From CAVQGZ01 sp963714455 (lineage in GTDB: Bacteria; Actinomycetota; Actinomycetes; Jiangellales; Jiangellaceae), in NCBI GenBank assembly GCA_963714455.1, contig CAVQON010000017.1, positions 258,374 through 322,373 on the forward strand: a DNA stretch of 64,000 bases, given 5' to 3'. This document shows, piece after piece, positions 37,161-47,470 of the stretch (its first letter is position 1; each line of letters starts with the position of its first letter). The position numbers were made by a program, and so were the translations under genes. Under the pieces are notes generated by a model. The model made no database searches. It saw only the letters and a list, made by a program, of their open reading frames with translations, and was not told the DNA's origin.

Positions 37161-37616
37161 ATGCGTCCCGTCACCCGACTCACCGCCGCGGCCGCTGCCG
37201 CCTTGATGGCTGCTGCCGGTGCCGTCTCACCGGCCCTGGCCGCACCCGCCGAGGGAGCGACCGTTGTTCGGGGTCAGGCCTTCTACGTCGACGGCGGTCA
37301 GTACCGAACCGTGCTGACCCCGCGCGACCTCCCGTCCCGGGCGCCGGCGCACTCCTTCGATGTGCTCTACAACTTCCAGGGTGCCCAACCCGCGGTCGCT
37401 GAGGCCGCACCGGGGCTGCCCGGGTACAACGGGGGCCGGTGGATCGTCAACCTCGTCGACTACGCCGACGGCTGGCAGACCTACGCCGACGGCACCAACG
37501 CCGCCGGCGACCCGGTCTTCGTCAGCGACGAGGCCGTCGAGGCCGCCATCGCCGCTGACGCCCTGATCGTGACCTACGACGTGCGCCGGTTCGTCTGCCC
37601 CGTCATCAAGCTGTAG
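37161..37616 (+). CDS. Secreted hypothetical protein, 151 aa
   Basis: The ATG at 37161 has a perfect AGAGGAGG site. A Sec signal peptide (MRPVTRLTAAAAAALMAAAG, cleavage near PALA-AP) precedes a 120-residue mature part. This part has a FDVLYNFQGAQPAVAEAAPG segment, NGGRWIVNLVDYADGW, and one Cys near the end. No catalytic motif or family was recognised. It is one of four small exported proteins encoded within 4 kb around the LuxR-type regulator. Confidence 0.65.
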   Translation: MRPVTRLTAAAAAALMAAAGAVSPALAAPAEGATVVRGQAFYVDGGQYRTVLTPRDLPSRAPAHSFDVLYNFQGAQPAVAEAAPGLPGYNGGRWIVNLVDYADGWQTYADGTNAAGDPVFVSDEAVEAAIAADALIVTYDVRRFVCPVIKL

Positions 37617-37771
37617 CCGGTCCTCACCCGGGTTTCGCGCAAGCCGCCCGCTGCACCAATGGGGCGGCTTGCGCGTCGGCGTGGGGCCCACGCAGCGGTC
37701 GCCTCCGGGGTCGGCGTCCAGGTACACCCCGGCCACCGAAGCGGCTGCGGGACAGCGACTGAACCCCTGCG

Positions 37772-38179
37772 CTACTCCGAGGGAGTGGGCAGCTGCTGGT
37801 AGTGGAACGCGCTGAGGAAGTACTTGCAGTCAGCCCGGTTCTTGGCCACGTAGGGGAAGGGCGGGTCGAAGTCCTCGACGTCTCCGTAGAACTCGTAGGG
37901 CCACTGGATGCCGAGGTCCTCAAGGAACTTGCACTGCGAGATGAACGCCGACCCGGTCAGAACGTAGGACCCGGGGAAGCCCTGCGCGACGCTGCTGGCA
38001 CACCCGCCGTCGGACTGAATAGTCAGCGGGAACGGCTTGGTCTCATCCGGCGGGAACGTGTTATCGAGCGACTTGCAGACCTGGGCTGGAGCCTGCTCCT
38101 TCCCCTTCGCTGACGCCGGCATCGCGAGACCCCCAAACAGCAGTGCCGCCAATCCGATAACGATCACCAGGCGCTTCAT
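37772..38179 (-). CDS. Secreted four-cysteine hypothetical protein, 135 aa
   Basis: The product starts MKRLVIVIGLAALLFGGLAM, an obvious signal peptide with cleavage near ASA-KG. The mature domain has four evenly spread cysteines (QVCKSL, GGCASS, SQCKFL, ADCKYF), which suggests two disulfides, and an aromatic C-terminal half. No family was recognised. The ATG at 38179 has AGGG about 10 bases upstream. Confidence 0.65.
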   Translation of the reverse strand: MKRLVIVIGLAALLFGGLAMPASAKGKEQAPAQVCKSLDNTFPPDETKPFPLTIQSDGGCASSVAQGFPGSYVLTGSAFISQCKFLEDLGIQWPYEFYGDVEDFDPPFPYVAKNRADCKYFLSAFHYQQLPTPSE

Positions 38180-38888
38180 CGCGTCTGCCCTTCCACGAGG
38201 AGTACGACCGAACTGACTGTGGCCTAGATCACACGCCACGTCAACAGTCCCGATCGCCGACCCCGCGCCGGGTGGGGCCAGCCCGACATGGAGTGGCTAA
38301 CGGCGCACCCCCGGCCCCTCCCCTGCAGTCGGGGCTTCGCTACTTCCACGAAGACACAACACCACGGCCCCATTCCCTGACGGCAACCTCGTCGTCGCCG
38401 TCTCCGGGCAATCCGAGCGGTTGGCCTGGCTGCGAGCCCTGCGCCTCGAGGTCACCGGCATCGCGAAGAACACTGGGCCCACGCCAGGGTCACCCTGTCC
38501 GGCGCGATCCAGCTGCCCTGCAAGCTCACCAACGCCGCGCTCTCGCTGCTGCCCAGCCCGGCCGGCTACGACACCGTCATCAGTGGCATCGGCACCGGCG
38601 TCCGTGTCGTGGCCCGCGCCGCCGGATGGGCGCTGACCAATGCCGGCCAAGTCTTGTCGTGGCGCCGCGCACGACCGCCCGGCTCGTCGTGCGCGGCCGG
38701 TCGTTTCGCGGCGCAAGGACCCCATGGTGTATCCGTCTTCGTTGGGGTCGCTCGGCAACGCTCCCTCAGGCTGAGATGAGTAAGGGGGCGCCCTTGAACC
38801 GGTGGCGCCGCCGAGCCGCTCGGTCCCCCGCGCCCCAGTCGCGCGGGCGGTGTGGGAGGCGCAGCGTGGCGTGCATGGGGTGGACGGC
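38180..38888. other. Degenerate stretch containing a frameshifted gene fragment
   Basis: No intact gene is seen. The middle (38376-38660) keeps protein-like sequence in two successive frames and is listed separately. The rest holds only short frames without ribosome-binding sites. Confidence 0.5.
38376..38660 (+). pseudogene. Fragment of an unknown gene with a frameshift
   Basis: One frame from 38376 reads PDGNLVVAVSGQSERLAWLR and continues into LEVTGIAKNTG. Near 38470 the protein-like reading moves to another frame (HARVTLSGAIQLPCKLTNA, then SPAGYDTVISGIGTGVRVV). Both have natural composition, while the other frames are Arg/Pro-rich shadow. There is no start, so it is probably an internal remnant. 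No family was recognised. Confidence 0.35.
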
Positions 38889-39821
38889 CTATCGGCGGGG
38901 GCCGGTGCCGTCGACCTTGACGATCTCGTAGGGGGTTCCTGCCGGAGGCGTGCCGAATCGTGCGTTGACCGCGTACAAGGTCGAGCCGAAGGCGGCCACG
39001 GTTGTGGGGACCGCGAACTCTGGGTCGGTCAAGGTGTCGACGAGGGTGGCCGAGGACAGGTCGGGTGACAGCTTGAGCACGGCGATCTCGTTGAGCTGGT
39101 TGCGCACGACAGACAGCTCCCGACCACGAAGCAGGATCCCGTCACCCGAGGTCAGTTGGGTGTCCGTCTCGATGAGCGTCGCGGTCCCGGTGGCCGGATC
39201 TACCTCGTAGATCGCGCCTACGGTGCTGTTGACGATGATGAGGGACTTCCCGTTCGCCGTCGCTTCGATGCCGTTGGCATTGAAGACGAAGGATCCCGGG
39301 ACCTGTTCCCAGTCACCGGTGAGCGGGACGGTCTGCACCTCACCGGTCGGTACCCCTCTGGCCAGCGCCACGCGGTAGATCTCCGGGGTGAAGGAGTTGG
39401 TGAACCAAGCCGCCTTCTTGGTCACGATCACGTCGTTGACGAACCCCGGCCCAAGGTCGAGCGTCGCGAGTTCCTCGCCGGTGTCGGCGTCGTAGGCATA
39501 CCCCTGCCCGCTCAGACCACCCGCGACGAACAGGACCCCACGAGCGACTGCCAAGCCAACGGCAGCCCCTCCAGGGTTCTCCTCGACCAGGACAGACCCC
39601 TCACCGGTGCGCAGGTCGGCCTTCCACACCGCCCCCGTCGCCAGCGAGCCCGCGTAGACGTCGGTGCCCCGCCCCGTTGCCACTCCCTCCGCTTCCCAAG
39701 CCTCAGGCAGCGACACCGTCTCCGGGAAGACCGGCGGCGCCGCCGAAGCGGGGGCCATGAGCCCCGCGCTCAGCGCGCAGACGGCGGCGGTGGACAGGAC
39801 TCGGCGCGTCACAGCTCGCAT
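38889..39821 (-). CDS. Secreted beta-propeller protein (SMP-30/NHL-like)
   Basis: This 310-aa exported protein has a signal peptide (MRAVTRRVLSTAAVCALSAG, cleavage near ASA-AP). The mature part has about six repeated blades, each with a turn such as GRGTDVYAGSLATGAVWKAD, VARGVLFVAGGLSGQGYAYD, or NGKSLIIVNSTVGAIYEVD. This is a beta-propeller of the SMP-30/gluconolactonase or NHL type. The metal-ligand residues of real gluconolactonases were not identified, so an enzyme role is uncertain. ATG 39821 is used because the longer reading adds Arg-rich sequence. Confidence 0.78.
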   Translation of the reverse strand: MRAVTRRVLSTAAVCALSAGLMAPASAAPPVFPETVSLPEAWEAEGVATGRGTDVYAGSLATGAVWKADLRTGEGSVLVEENPGGAAVGLAVARGVLFVAGGLSGQGYAYDADTGEELATLDLGPGFVNDVIVTKKAAWFTNSFTPEIYRVALARGVPTGEVQTVPLTGDWEQVPGSFVFNANGIEATANGKSLIIVNSTVGAIYEVDPATGTATLIETDTQLTSGDGILLRGRELSVVRNQLNEIAVLKLSPDLSSATLVDTLTDPEFAVPTTVAAFGSTLYAVNARFGTPPAGTPYEIVKVDGTGPRR

Positions 39822-40078
39822 GCGGCGAACGTAGGGCAGCACATCCCGCGCTGCACCCCGGGCGGCCATCGACACCTCAGCGCCCCGCCTTGATCGCCCG
39901 GGTAGCAGGACGGCGCCCGTAGCCGATCGGACCGGTCGCCTGCGCCCAAAGACCGCTCTCGTCACGATGCGTCCACAGGCGGCGAAGTGGGTCACCCCAG
40001 CGGTGCGCGCGAATGTCGCGGTCATGATGGCCCACCCTCCACGCCGACGCCTTGGGCGCGCCGGCCGGAAGCACCGTT

Positions 40079-40246
40079 TCAGCGACAGTCCGCCGACTCG
40101 GTGGGGCGGCGACCGAAGCAGCCCGCCAAGGCGACGACGACTCCCAGTCCGGCCAGCCCGTAGTTGCCCAGGACCAGGCCGATCACGATGAGGATCAGAC
40201 CGAGGGCAAGCCCTGCTGGCAACACAGCGTCCCGGACTCGCGCCAC
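40079..40246 (-). CDS. Possible small membrane protein, 55 aa
   Basis: A GTG-initiated frame encodes two hydrophobic helices (VLPAGLALGLILIVIGLVLG and GLAGLGVVVALAGC) with a charged tail. This composition is too hydrophobic for a chance frame in such GC-rich DNA. The ribosome-binding site is weak, so expression is uncertain. No family was recognised. Confidence 0.4.
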   Translation of the reverse strand: MARVRDAVLPAGLALGLILIVIGLVLGNYGLAGLGVVVALAGCFGRRPTESADCR

Positions 40247-40549
40247 CGTTGAAGGCTATGGCGTAGCCGGGACCAACGGTGCCCCGTAGTGCCGATACCT
40301 AGCCCGACTCGCGGCTAGATGACACAGGTCTTCAGCCCCTCGGAGGACGTCCTGCGAATGCCATAAACTCGGCTGCCAATTTGGGGAAGATCACCTGTGG
40401 TCGCGTCGGTCTCTTCGGATCTCAAGGCCGATCATGGTAGGCCGCAGGAGTCGGTCGTCCGTCCGGACGGGGTGTCGCCGAACGGGACGTGAGCGGGGTG
40501 CGCCGGCGCTAGCGTTCGTACGTCCACCACATGGGGCTGGTGATCGGCG
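40247..40549. other. Intergenic stretch with left copy of an imperfect repeat
   Basis: No gene is seen. The segment includes the repeat at 40301-40372 and must carry the promoter of the large membrane hydrolase gene that starts at 40550. Confidence 0.5.
40301..40372 (+). repeat. Imperfect direct repeat, left copy
   Basis: The segment 40321-40372 aligns without gaps to 53101-53152 with about 40 of 52 identical bases (gacacaggt/gacgcaggt to aactcgg). Weaker similarity extends upstream to a shared tagccc. The two copies bracket 12.8 kb of unusual genes and insertion sequences. Confidence 0.6.
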
Positions 40550-43500
40550 ATGGGCACTCTTCGCGAGATCCGTGTGCACGGTGTCTCTGGGACACCTCCG
40601 GCGGCGATGCTCGACGTCGGGTCCGCCGAGAACGTCACGCGCATCGCCGGCGACGACGTCACTGGGTTTTGGGAGCGCACCCCGCAGGCCGAGGAGGCTC
40701 TTCCGGACTGGATGCGCACCCCGCCGCCGCCGGCCGGGGGCACGACATGGCGGGTCGAGGCGTACTCGTGGGGCGCGCTGACCTCCGGTGCCAAGGGTTC
40801 GCTCTCACGCGCGCTGTGGTTGCTGCTCACGCCGTTCGCGCTGGCCAATATCGCCGCCTGGGCACGCCCAGCGCTCTCCCTGCCACGCGACGGGCGAGCA
40901 GTCCCCCGCCGGCACTGGCCCGACGTACAGCTTCAGTCCCCAGCGGTGGTCGGCGCTCGTCGTTCGGCTGGCCGGGCTGGGGCTCACCTGCCTACTCATC
41001 ACCGGCGCCGCCATCGTGAGCATCGACCTGGTCGCCTTCCAGTGCTTCCGCGGCGGTGACCTGCTCTGCCCGAGCCTGCCCTCCCAGCTGCAGTTCCTTT
41101 CCGAGCCCGACTGGGAGCACCCGATGCGGCGGGTGGCCATCGGGGCGGCCGGGCCGCTGCTGGTGCTGGCCGCGCTGTGGCTGCTGGGCCGACGCTACCG
41201 CCCAGCGCTACGAGGACGTGCCGGACCGCTCGGAGGGCACCGACGCCAAGCACAAGGCGGGCGCGACGCCGGCTGGCGGGAGCCAGCCGCCGGTCAAGCG
41301 GTACCCGCACCTGCTCGAGGCGACCGCGATGTGGAACGGTCGGCGCCGCTGGCGCTGGCTGGCGTCCACCCATCTGCTGGCCGGCCTGGCCACCGTGCTG
41401 GTGCTGACCGGCGCCGTGGCTCACCTGGTCAGCGGCGGCTGGTCGGCGTTGGCGGTGACGGGTGTCGGGCTCGGCGCGACGCTGGGAGTTCTGGCCGTGG
41501 CGTTCACGGTCCTCGCCTCCGACGGCCCTGAGACCGAGGGCCCGTGGGAGCCGGATCGCCGCACGCCGCCGGGCCCGCGACTGCGTCGCGTCGCATTGTG
41601 GGCCACCAGAAGCGGGGTCGCCTTCACCGTCGGCTACGTCGCGTGGCTGGGCGTGGACCTCGACGCCACCTCCGGTGCGGAGTTCATCGACCTCGACGTC
41701 CTCGCCGACGCCATGGTCGTGCTCAGCCTGCTCGTCGGGATCGGTGTCGTCCTCGGCCTGGTGACCTGGCGCGACCCGGGGCGCACCTCGTGGCCGATAC
41801 GGGTCGGCGTCGTCGTGCCCGTCCTCGGTTCCGCCGGCATCGGTGTCGCGATGCTGCGCGGCGGAGGCGGCGGCTGGTACGCCGTCGTGCTGCTGGGGCT
41901 GCTCCTGGCCGCCCTCGTCCACCACGCCGGCGGCGATTCTGACCGGCGGCGGTCCTGGGGATTCCGTGGCGCCGGCCCCGGAGTGTTCCTCGGCGGCGCG
42001 CTCTTCTTCGCGCTGCTGTTCACTACCTCGGCCGTCGTCGGTGTGCTGGTGTGGCTCGGTGGCTCGGCCAACCTTGGCCAGGTGCCCACCGCCTACACCC
42101 CACCGGCCCTGTGCCCCGACCACCCCGGCGCGGGCGACACGCTGGACTGCTCCGCGGCCATCGCCGTCGGCGACCTCGAGCTGGTCGACGGCTCCGTCAC
42201 CGGTCCGGCGTCGGCTCCTGTCGTCGAGTCCGGCCGGCTGTCGGTCGAGCGGCTGGAGGTCGCGCAGGACGGCCCCGCGCAGCTGGTCGCCGTCCCCTCG
42301 CTCACCGTCGGCAGCGGCGGGAAGATCAGCCTGGTCACCGACGCGGACGGGATCGCGCTGACCTCGAGCACCCCCGGCGATCGCAACGCGCAGCGCTTCG
42401 TCGTGTCGGCCGGCACGCAAGGCACGACCAGCATCACCGTGCAGCCCGGCGTGGTCGTCGAGGTCCGCGACCCCCCGTACTCCGGCGAGCTGGTGATCCC
42501 CGATGCCGTGCGGTCGTTCGCCGCCATGTTCCCCGTGGTGCTGCTCGGCACCGTCGTGATCGGGGTCTCGGCGCACACGCGCAGCCGCCGCATGACGAAG
42601 ACCATCGAGGATCGGGTTACGGCGGACATCGCCGGCGCACGGCGCACGGTTCCGCCGTTCGACCTGCCGCCCGCCCTGCGCACCAAGATCGCCACCGACG
42701 CCGCGCACTACGCGGTACTCGAGGACCTTCCCCGCCACCGGTTGGCGCGAGCCATGGCGCGCAAGCGCCGCAGCGCCGCGCTCGCCCGCCGCGGCGAGAC
42801 GCTGCTGGCTCAGCTCGGGCTGCTCGCCGGCGCTGCCATGCTCGTGAGCCTGGTGCACGCCGCCGGCTCCCGCCTAGCCGGGGCGCGCGGCGCGGACGCC
42901 GCGAGCGGCCTCGCCGACTCCTTCGCAGACCTGCCCGTGACTGCCGGGCTGTACCTATGCGTCGGTGCCGCGGCCGGACTCGTGGCGCTCGGGACGCGGG
43001 TGCACAAGGACTCCGCGATCCGCCGCCCGGTCGGCGTGCTGTGGGACCTGTCGTGCTTCTGGCCGCGGGTCGCCCACCCGTTCAGCCCCCCCTGCTACGC
43101 CGAACGCGCCGTCCCCGACCTGTACGAGCGGTTACGGTTCGCGACCACCGGGTCCGACCGGGCGCTGCTGTCGGGGCACAGCCTGGGCTCGTTCCTATGT
43201 GTGGCCGCCATCCTGCGCCTGCCGCACGACTACTGGGAGTCATCGCCGCCCGAGCCGCGCCAGCGATCCGCCGTGGCGCTGCTGACCTACGGCTCGCAGC
43301 TTCGCTACTACTGGGGCCGGGTGTTCCCGGGCGCCTTCGGGCCGCAGGTGCTGGGCAACGCCGCCGCCGCACCGGCTCCGGGGCGCCCGCCCGGTCGGCT
43401 GCGGCTGGGCACCTACGAGTACCCGAAGGAACCGCCGGCCGGCACGCCGAGGCCGGACGAGCCGGGGACGACTGCGTCCGCGGCCGTGGCCGCCCAGCTC

Positions 43501-43767
43501 GGGGCCGACCGGCCGGCGTCCACACGCTGGGTCAACATCTACCGCCCGACCGACCCCCTCGGGTTCACGGTGCTGGGCGACGACGCGGGCAACCCCGGCG
43601 GCGGCCGACAGCACCTGCTGGACCGGCCGGTGTCGGAGGTCACCCTCAGCGACGCAGGCGACCCGTCACCGCCGGTGCTGCTCGGCCACAGCGGCTACCC
43701 GCGCAGCAGCGACTACCACGAGTGGGCCTGGACCCTGGGCAAGCGCGTCAGCAGCCCGACCGCCTGA
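40550..43767 (+). pseudogene. Large membrane protein with alpha/beta-hydrolase motifs, two frameshifts
   Basis: Three consecutive frames together form one protein of about 1070 aa. The N-terminus (MGTLREIRVHGVSGTP, then WRVEAYSWGALTSG and a hydrophobic stretch) runs to about 40,900. The middle (SPQRWSALVVRLAGLG to LLVLAALWLLGRR) runs to about 41,200. The rest is an open 850-aa frame to 43767. It has several transmembrane segments and a C-terminal lipase-like GHSLGSFL nucleophile elbow, with TYGSQLRYYWGRVFPGAFG and a possible catalytic Asp in RPTDPLGF. Both shifts go the same way (+1). Either the gene is inactivated or two bases are wrong in the assembly. The substrate is unknown. The next gene starts 198 bp downstream. 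Confidence 0.65.
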
Positions 43768-43965
43768 GCCGACCCGGCTGTCGGGGGCAGCAAGCCACAC
43801 GCACACGCGCCGCGGCCTCCCTCCTGGGCACCGGCACCGGGAGATGCGCGGACGGTTTGCGGCTGCCGGCATGTATCACCACGCGGCTGACCGCCTCCTT
43901 GCTGATACGCCACCGATCGCCGGTGGCCGGGCCGTGCGGCCCGAACCCTGCGAAGGAGGCCACCC

Positions 43966-46098
43966 ATGGCCCAGCAGTCCCCCGCGGAGCAGCGCGTGGA
44001 GCAGACAAGGTCGCAGCAGCGCGTGCTGATGGCGGCCAACCCCAACTACTTCGGCAACTTCCCGACCTCCGGGTTCAAGCCGGTCAAGGCGCTCTCGTCG
44101 GTCACCACCTACGAGGACCTCACCAGTGTCGGCTACAACCAGCACACCAAGCGGCTGTATGCGACCTTCGACATCAAGCACTCCACCGGGTACGCCGGTG
44201 ACCTGTGCGACGACGGCTCGGACGAGTTCGTCCGCTTCTTCGTCGACCACGGCAGCGGATGGACCGACGTCGGCCTGGTGGCCACAGACGTGCACGACAT
44301 CCCCGCCGGGCAGGACTGCGGCAGCAGCGACCACCACCCGCTCAGCTACTCCGTGGAGCTGCCGTACGCGCCGACGCGGCGCTGGTGCGTGACGCCTCAG
44401 CTGCCCCGCGTCCGCGCCATCTTGTCGTGGAACGTCGAACCACCCGCCGGCAACCCGACCTGGGTGCCCGTGTACGGCGCCGTCCGCGACTGCACCATCC
44501 AGATCGACAAGAGCTGGCTGCTCACCGACTTCGTCGACGTGCTGACCAGCACGGTGAAGCTGCCGCCGGGGCTGCTGGAGTCGCTGCCCCCGGTGCTCCC
44601 GCCGCTGGCGGACGAGCCGGTGATCCCGGACCTGCCCGAACCCCCGTTCCCCGCGGTCGACCCGTCCTTGCAGACCGCGAAGCCTGCGCTGACGTTGGAG
44701 CAGCGCATCGCCTCCTACACCGACCGCCGCGGCGACGGGCCGGGACGGCTCACCGTGGAGCCCTCACGGTTCGCCTTCGCCGAGGTCACGTCACTGCAGA
44801 CATCCGCAGCGATCAGCGTGACCGGCGCGAAGCAGCTGTCCAGCGCCCTGGCCCCGTTCGATATCGACATCACCAAGCTGGTGGCCGTCGTCGAGGACAC
44901 CACCGGCAACATCGACTACGAGGAGCTCGAGGACGTCGGCCTCGACCAGCGGCGCAGCAAGCTCGTCGCCACCTACCGCGTCAAGAAGCAGTCCGGGTTC
45001 TCCGGCGGGCTGTGCACCAGCGGCAGCCTGGAGCACGTGTCGTTCTGGGCCGACTGGGCCGACACCTGCGACTGGGAGTACCTGGGCACCGTGTCGCTGC
45101 GCGCCTACGACCTCACCACGCTGCCCGACGGCGGGCTGTGCTACAGCGCCGCGCTGCCGGTCGACGTCGAGGAGTTCCAGCGGCGCTGCTCCGACCCGCG
45201 GGTGGCGCGAGTACGCGCCGTGCTGTCGTGGAGCACGCCGCCGTCCTCCACCGACCCCGACGACGTCCCCACCTGGGGCAACCGGCTCGACGCGCACGTG
45301 CTGGTCCCGCGACTGGAGGGCGAGCCCGGACAGCTGTCCGTCGTGGGCGGCATCCACACCCGCGACATCAGCGACGTCACGGGCATGGCGTCGGCGTCGG
45401 CCAAGTTCGTCGACACCGGGACGACCGTGTACAGCCCGTCCGGGCAGGACGTGCCCTTCGGTGGGCTCATCGTGGTGCGCGGCCCGGCCATCACCGGCAA
45501 GCGCTACCGGCTGCAGGTGATCGACAGCAGCAGCGCGAGCCAGACCCTGACCGAGAAGATCTGGGTCACGCCGACGGTGGGCGCCTCGCAGTACCACACC
45601 GGCAGCGTGGACGGCTGGTTCGACTACCTGTCCCACCAGGACAACTTCGCCGGCATCCTCGGCTACTACCGCTCGAGCGGCGAGGACACCGTCACGATCC
45701 AGCTGGAGGTCGAGGGCGAGGGCGTCGTCGACACCCAGCGGGTGCAGCTCGACAACACCTGGCCGCACGTCGCGGTCTCCATCACCGCACCCGTGGGGGA
45801 CTGCGGCCTCATCACCCCCGGAGTCACGCTGCAGGGTCTGGTCGAGGCGACCGACGTGCACATGGGCGCGTGGGAGGTCGAGATCGACGGCGGGCCTGCC
45901 GGCTTCGGTCCGGTCACCGTGCTCAGCGGCAACGCCGACACCGCTGTGGGCGGGACACCGTGGACCTTCGACACCACCGGGCTCGTCCAGTGCGGCTACG
46001 TGGTGCGAGTCGTCGCTCGCGACCGCGCGATCGTCGGCAGCATCTCCACCCAGCACTCGCGCTCGACTGACGTCGGCTTCTGCGTCCTGGAGGGCTGA
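43966..46098 (+). CDS. Hypothetical 710-aa protein with internal domain duplication
   Basis: The ATG at 43966 has a perfect AAGGAGG site. No signal peptide is seen. Residues about 24-170 and 290-460 are related. For example, SVGYNQHTKRLYATFDIKHS followed by GYAGDLC corresponds to DVGLDQRRSKLVATYRVKKQ followed by GFSGGLC, and both end with an RVRAILSW/RVRAVLSW strand and a PTW turn. Conserved Cys pairs occur in both copies. A Pro-rich linker (about 190-225) separates them. The last 240 residues look like beta-sandwich modules. No known family was recognised. Its direction and spacing suggest co-transcription with the upstream membrane hydrolase gene. Confidence 0.75.
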   Translation: MAQQSPAEQRVEQTRSQQRVLMAANPNYFGNFPTSGFKPVKALSSVTTYEDLTSVGYNQHTKRLYATFDIKHSTGYAGDLCDDGSDEFVRFFVDHGSGWTDVGLVATDVHDIPAGQDCGSSDHHPLSYSVELPYAPTRRWCVTPQLPRVRAILSWNVEPPAGNPTWVPVYGAVRDCTIQIDKSWLLTDFVDVLTSTVKLPPGLLESLPPVLPPLADEPVIPDLPEPPFPAVDPSLQTAKPALTLEQRIASYTDRRGDGPGRLTVEPSRFAFAEVTSLQTSAAISVTGAKQLSSALAPFDIDITKLVAVVEDTTGNIDYEELEDVGLDQRRSKLVATYRVKKQSGFSGGLCTSGSLEHVSFWADWADTCDWEYLGTVSLRAYDLTTLPDGGLCYSAALPVDVEEFQRRCSDPRVARVRAVLSWSTPPSSTDPDDVPTWGNRLDAHVLVPRLEGEPGQLSVVGGIHTRDISDVTGMASASAKFVDTGTTVYSPSGQDVPFGGLIVVRGPAITGKRYRLQVIDSSSASQTLTEKIWVTPTVGASQYHTGSVDGWFDYLSHQDNFAGILGYYRSSGEDTVTIQLEVEGEGVVDTQRVQLDNTWPHVAVSITAPVGDCGLITPGVTLQGLVEATDVHMGAWEVEIDGGPAGFGPVTVLSGNADTAVGGTPWTFDTTGLVQCGYVVRVVARDRAIVGSISTQHSRSTDVGFCVLEG

Positions 46099-46264
46099 GC
46101 GTCGAACCACCCGAGGGTGCTGTGCTCCCGGCCACCGCCGGCGGCACGGCACCCTCGGGCACGACCCAGGACGCAAGACTCACCCCCAGCAGGAATGGCC
46201 GATCGCGTCAGCCCGCGGGACGTACAGCTCCCGGACGTGTCTCTGCATCTGCGTACCGCAGCAA

Positions 46265-46915
46265 GTGATCATCGGGGTCGATCCCCACAAGTTGTCGGCC
46301 ACGATCAAGGTCGTCCACGCGCACGAGGAACTCCTAGGGTCCGGACGGTTCACCACCGACCAGGCCGGCTACGCGGCGATGCGCCGGTACGCCAATACCT
46401 GGCCGGAGCGGGTGTGGGCGGTCGAGGGCGCGAACGGGGTTGGGCGTCCACTGGCTCAGCGTCTCCTCGAGGCCGGTGAGCGGATCGTGGATGTTCCCGC
46501 CAAGCTCGTCGCCCGCGCGAGGCTGCTCGATGTGGGGCACGGCCGCAAGACCGACGCCCATGATGCGCACTCGGTCGCGGTGGCCGCGGTCCGCGCCGGC
46601 AACCTGCGGGCGCTGAAGGTCGATGGGGAGCTGGAGGCGTTGCGGATGCTCGCCGACCGCCGCGAGGCGCTGTCGCGGCGTCGCGTGCAGACCGTGGACC
46701 GGCTCCAGGCGCTGCTGGCCGAACTCCTGCCGGGCCAGGCCAAGAAGGACATCACCACAGGTAAGGCCAAGGCCATGCTGGCCGGCGTCCGCCCGCGTGA
46801 CATCGCGGGGAAGACCCGCCGCCGCATCGCCGCCGACGACCTGTCCGAGTTGGTCGCGGTCGAGGCGAAGATGAAGAAGGCTGACGCCGAGCCCAAGGCG
46901 ATGGTGCTGGCCCGC
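46265..46915 (+). pseudogene. IS110-family transposase, 3' truncated
   Basis: The N-terminal DEDD (RuvC-like) domain of an IS110 transposase is intact: GVDPHK carries the first Asp, VEGANGVG carries the Glu, and GRKTDAHDAHSVA carries the paired Asp residues. It continues through LSRRRVQTVDRLQALLAELL. After about residue 217 the reading becomes unrelated, and the C-terminal Transposase_20 domain with its serine is missing. The element is therefore dead. The GTG at 46265 is the natural start (VIIGVDPHK). It separates the duplicated-domain gene from the metalloprotease gene and may have split an older operon. Confidence 0.85.
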
Positions 46916-47470
46916 CATTCACGAAGCCGCCGTCAGTTCCAGCACGCTGGCCAACACCGCTGGTGTGGTCCTGGCCTCTGCTCAGACCAGCTCGAGACTG
47001 ATCGGCACGGCGTGGCGGCTCCACGGACGCCCCCCACACGCCGAGGAGGTCGCGCCATGGCCGACAGAGCCCGTGTTCACCGGTATGGATGCCCGGACCG
47101 GGCTTCAGGTGCGACGCACAGGCCGCCGAGTCAGCTCCCGCGATGAGATGAGATGGCCGCGTCGCCTCGTCTGTCAGAGTCCGAACTGGGCGCGCATGCA
47201 TCGTCCCAGCGGAGCGTCGGGGACGTTGCCCTACCCGTTTGGATGAATGAATGGCGGGTCATGGACCAAGTCTCGGTGGGCCGGCTCCTCCGCCCGGCAG
47301 AAGCGGATGGCGAAGCGCTGTACGTAGCCCTTGGTCCCGGGCCAGAAGACGTTCGGATATGTCCTAACAGCGGGGGGATTGACGTGGACGCGGCGTAGGA
47401 GGAACGTCTGTGAAGAGCCCGGCGCTCGGAGTTGTATTGCGTCGTCAACTCCGACGGCGTTGAGGAGGGC
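46916..47470. other. Debris between the IS110 remnant and the metalloprotease gene
   Basis: No reliable gene is seen. A frame at 47153-47398 ends with LPVWMNEWRVMDQVSVGRLL and could be the tail of a lost gene, but it has no start signal. The last 70 bases should carry the promoter and the ribosome-binding site (tgaggagggc) of the metalloprotease gene. Confidence 0.45.

Noticed and set aside
47153..47398. An 81-codon gene before the metzincin
   Set aside because: It has no start signal or family, and its first part runs into IS debris. It may be a tail fragment, but this is not well enough supported to call.
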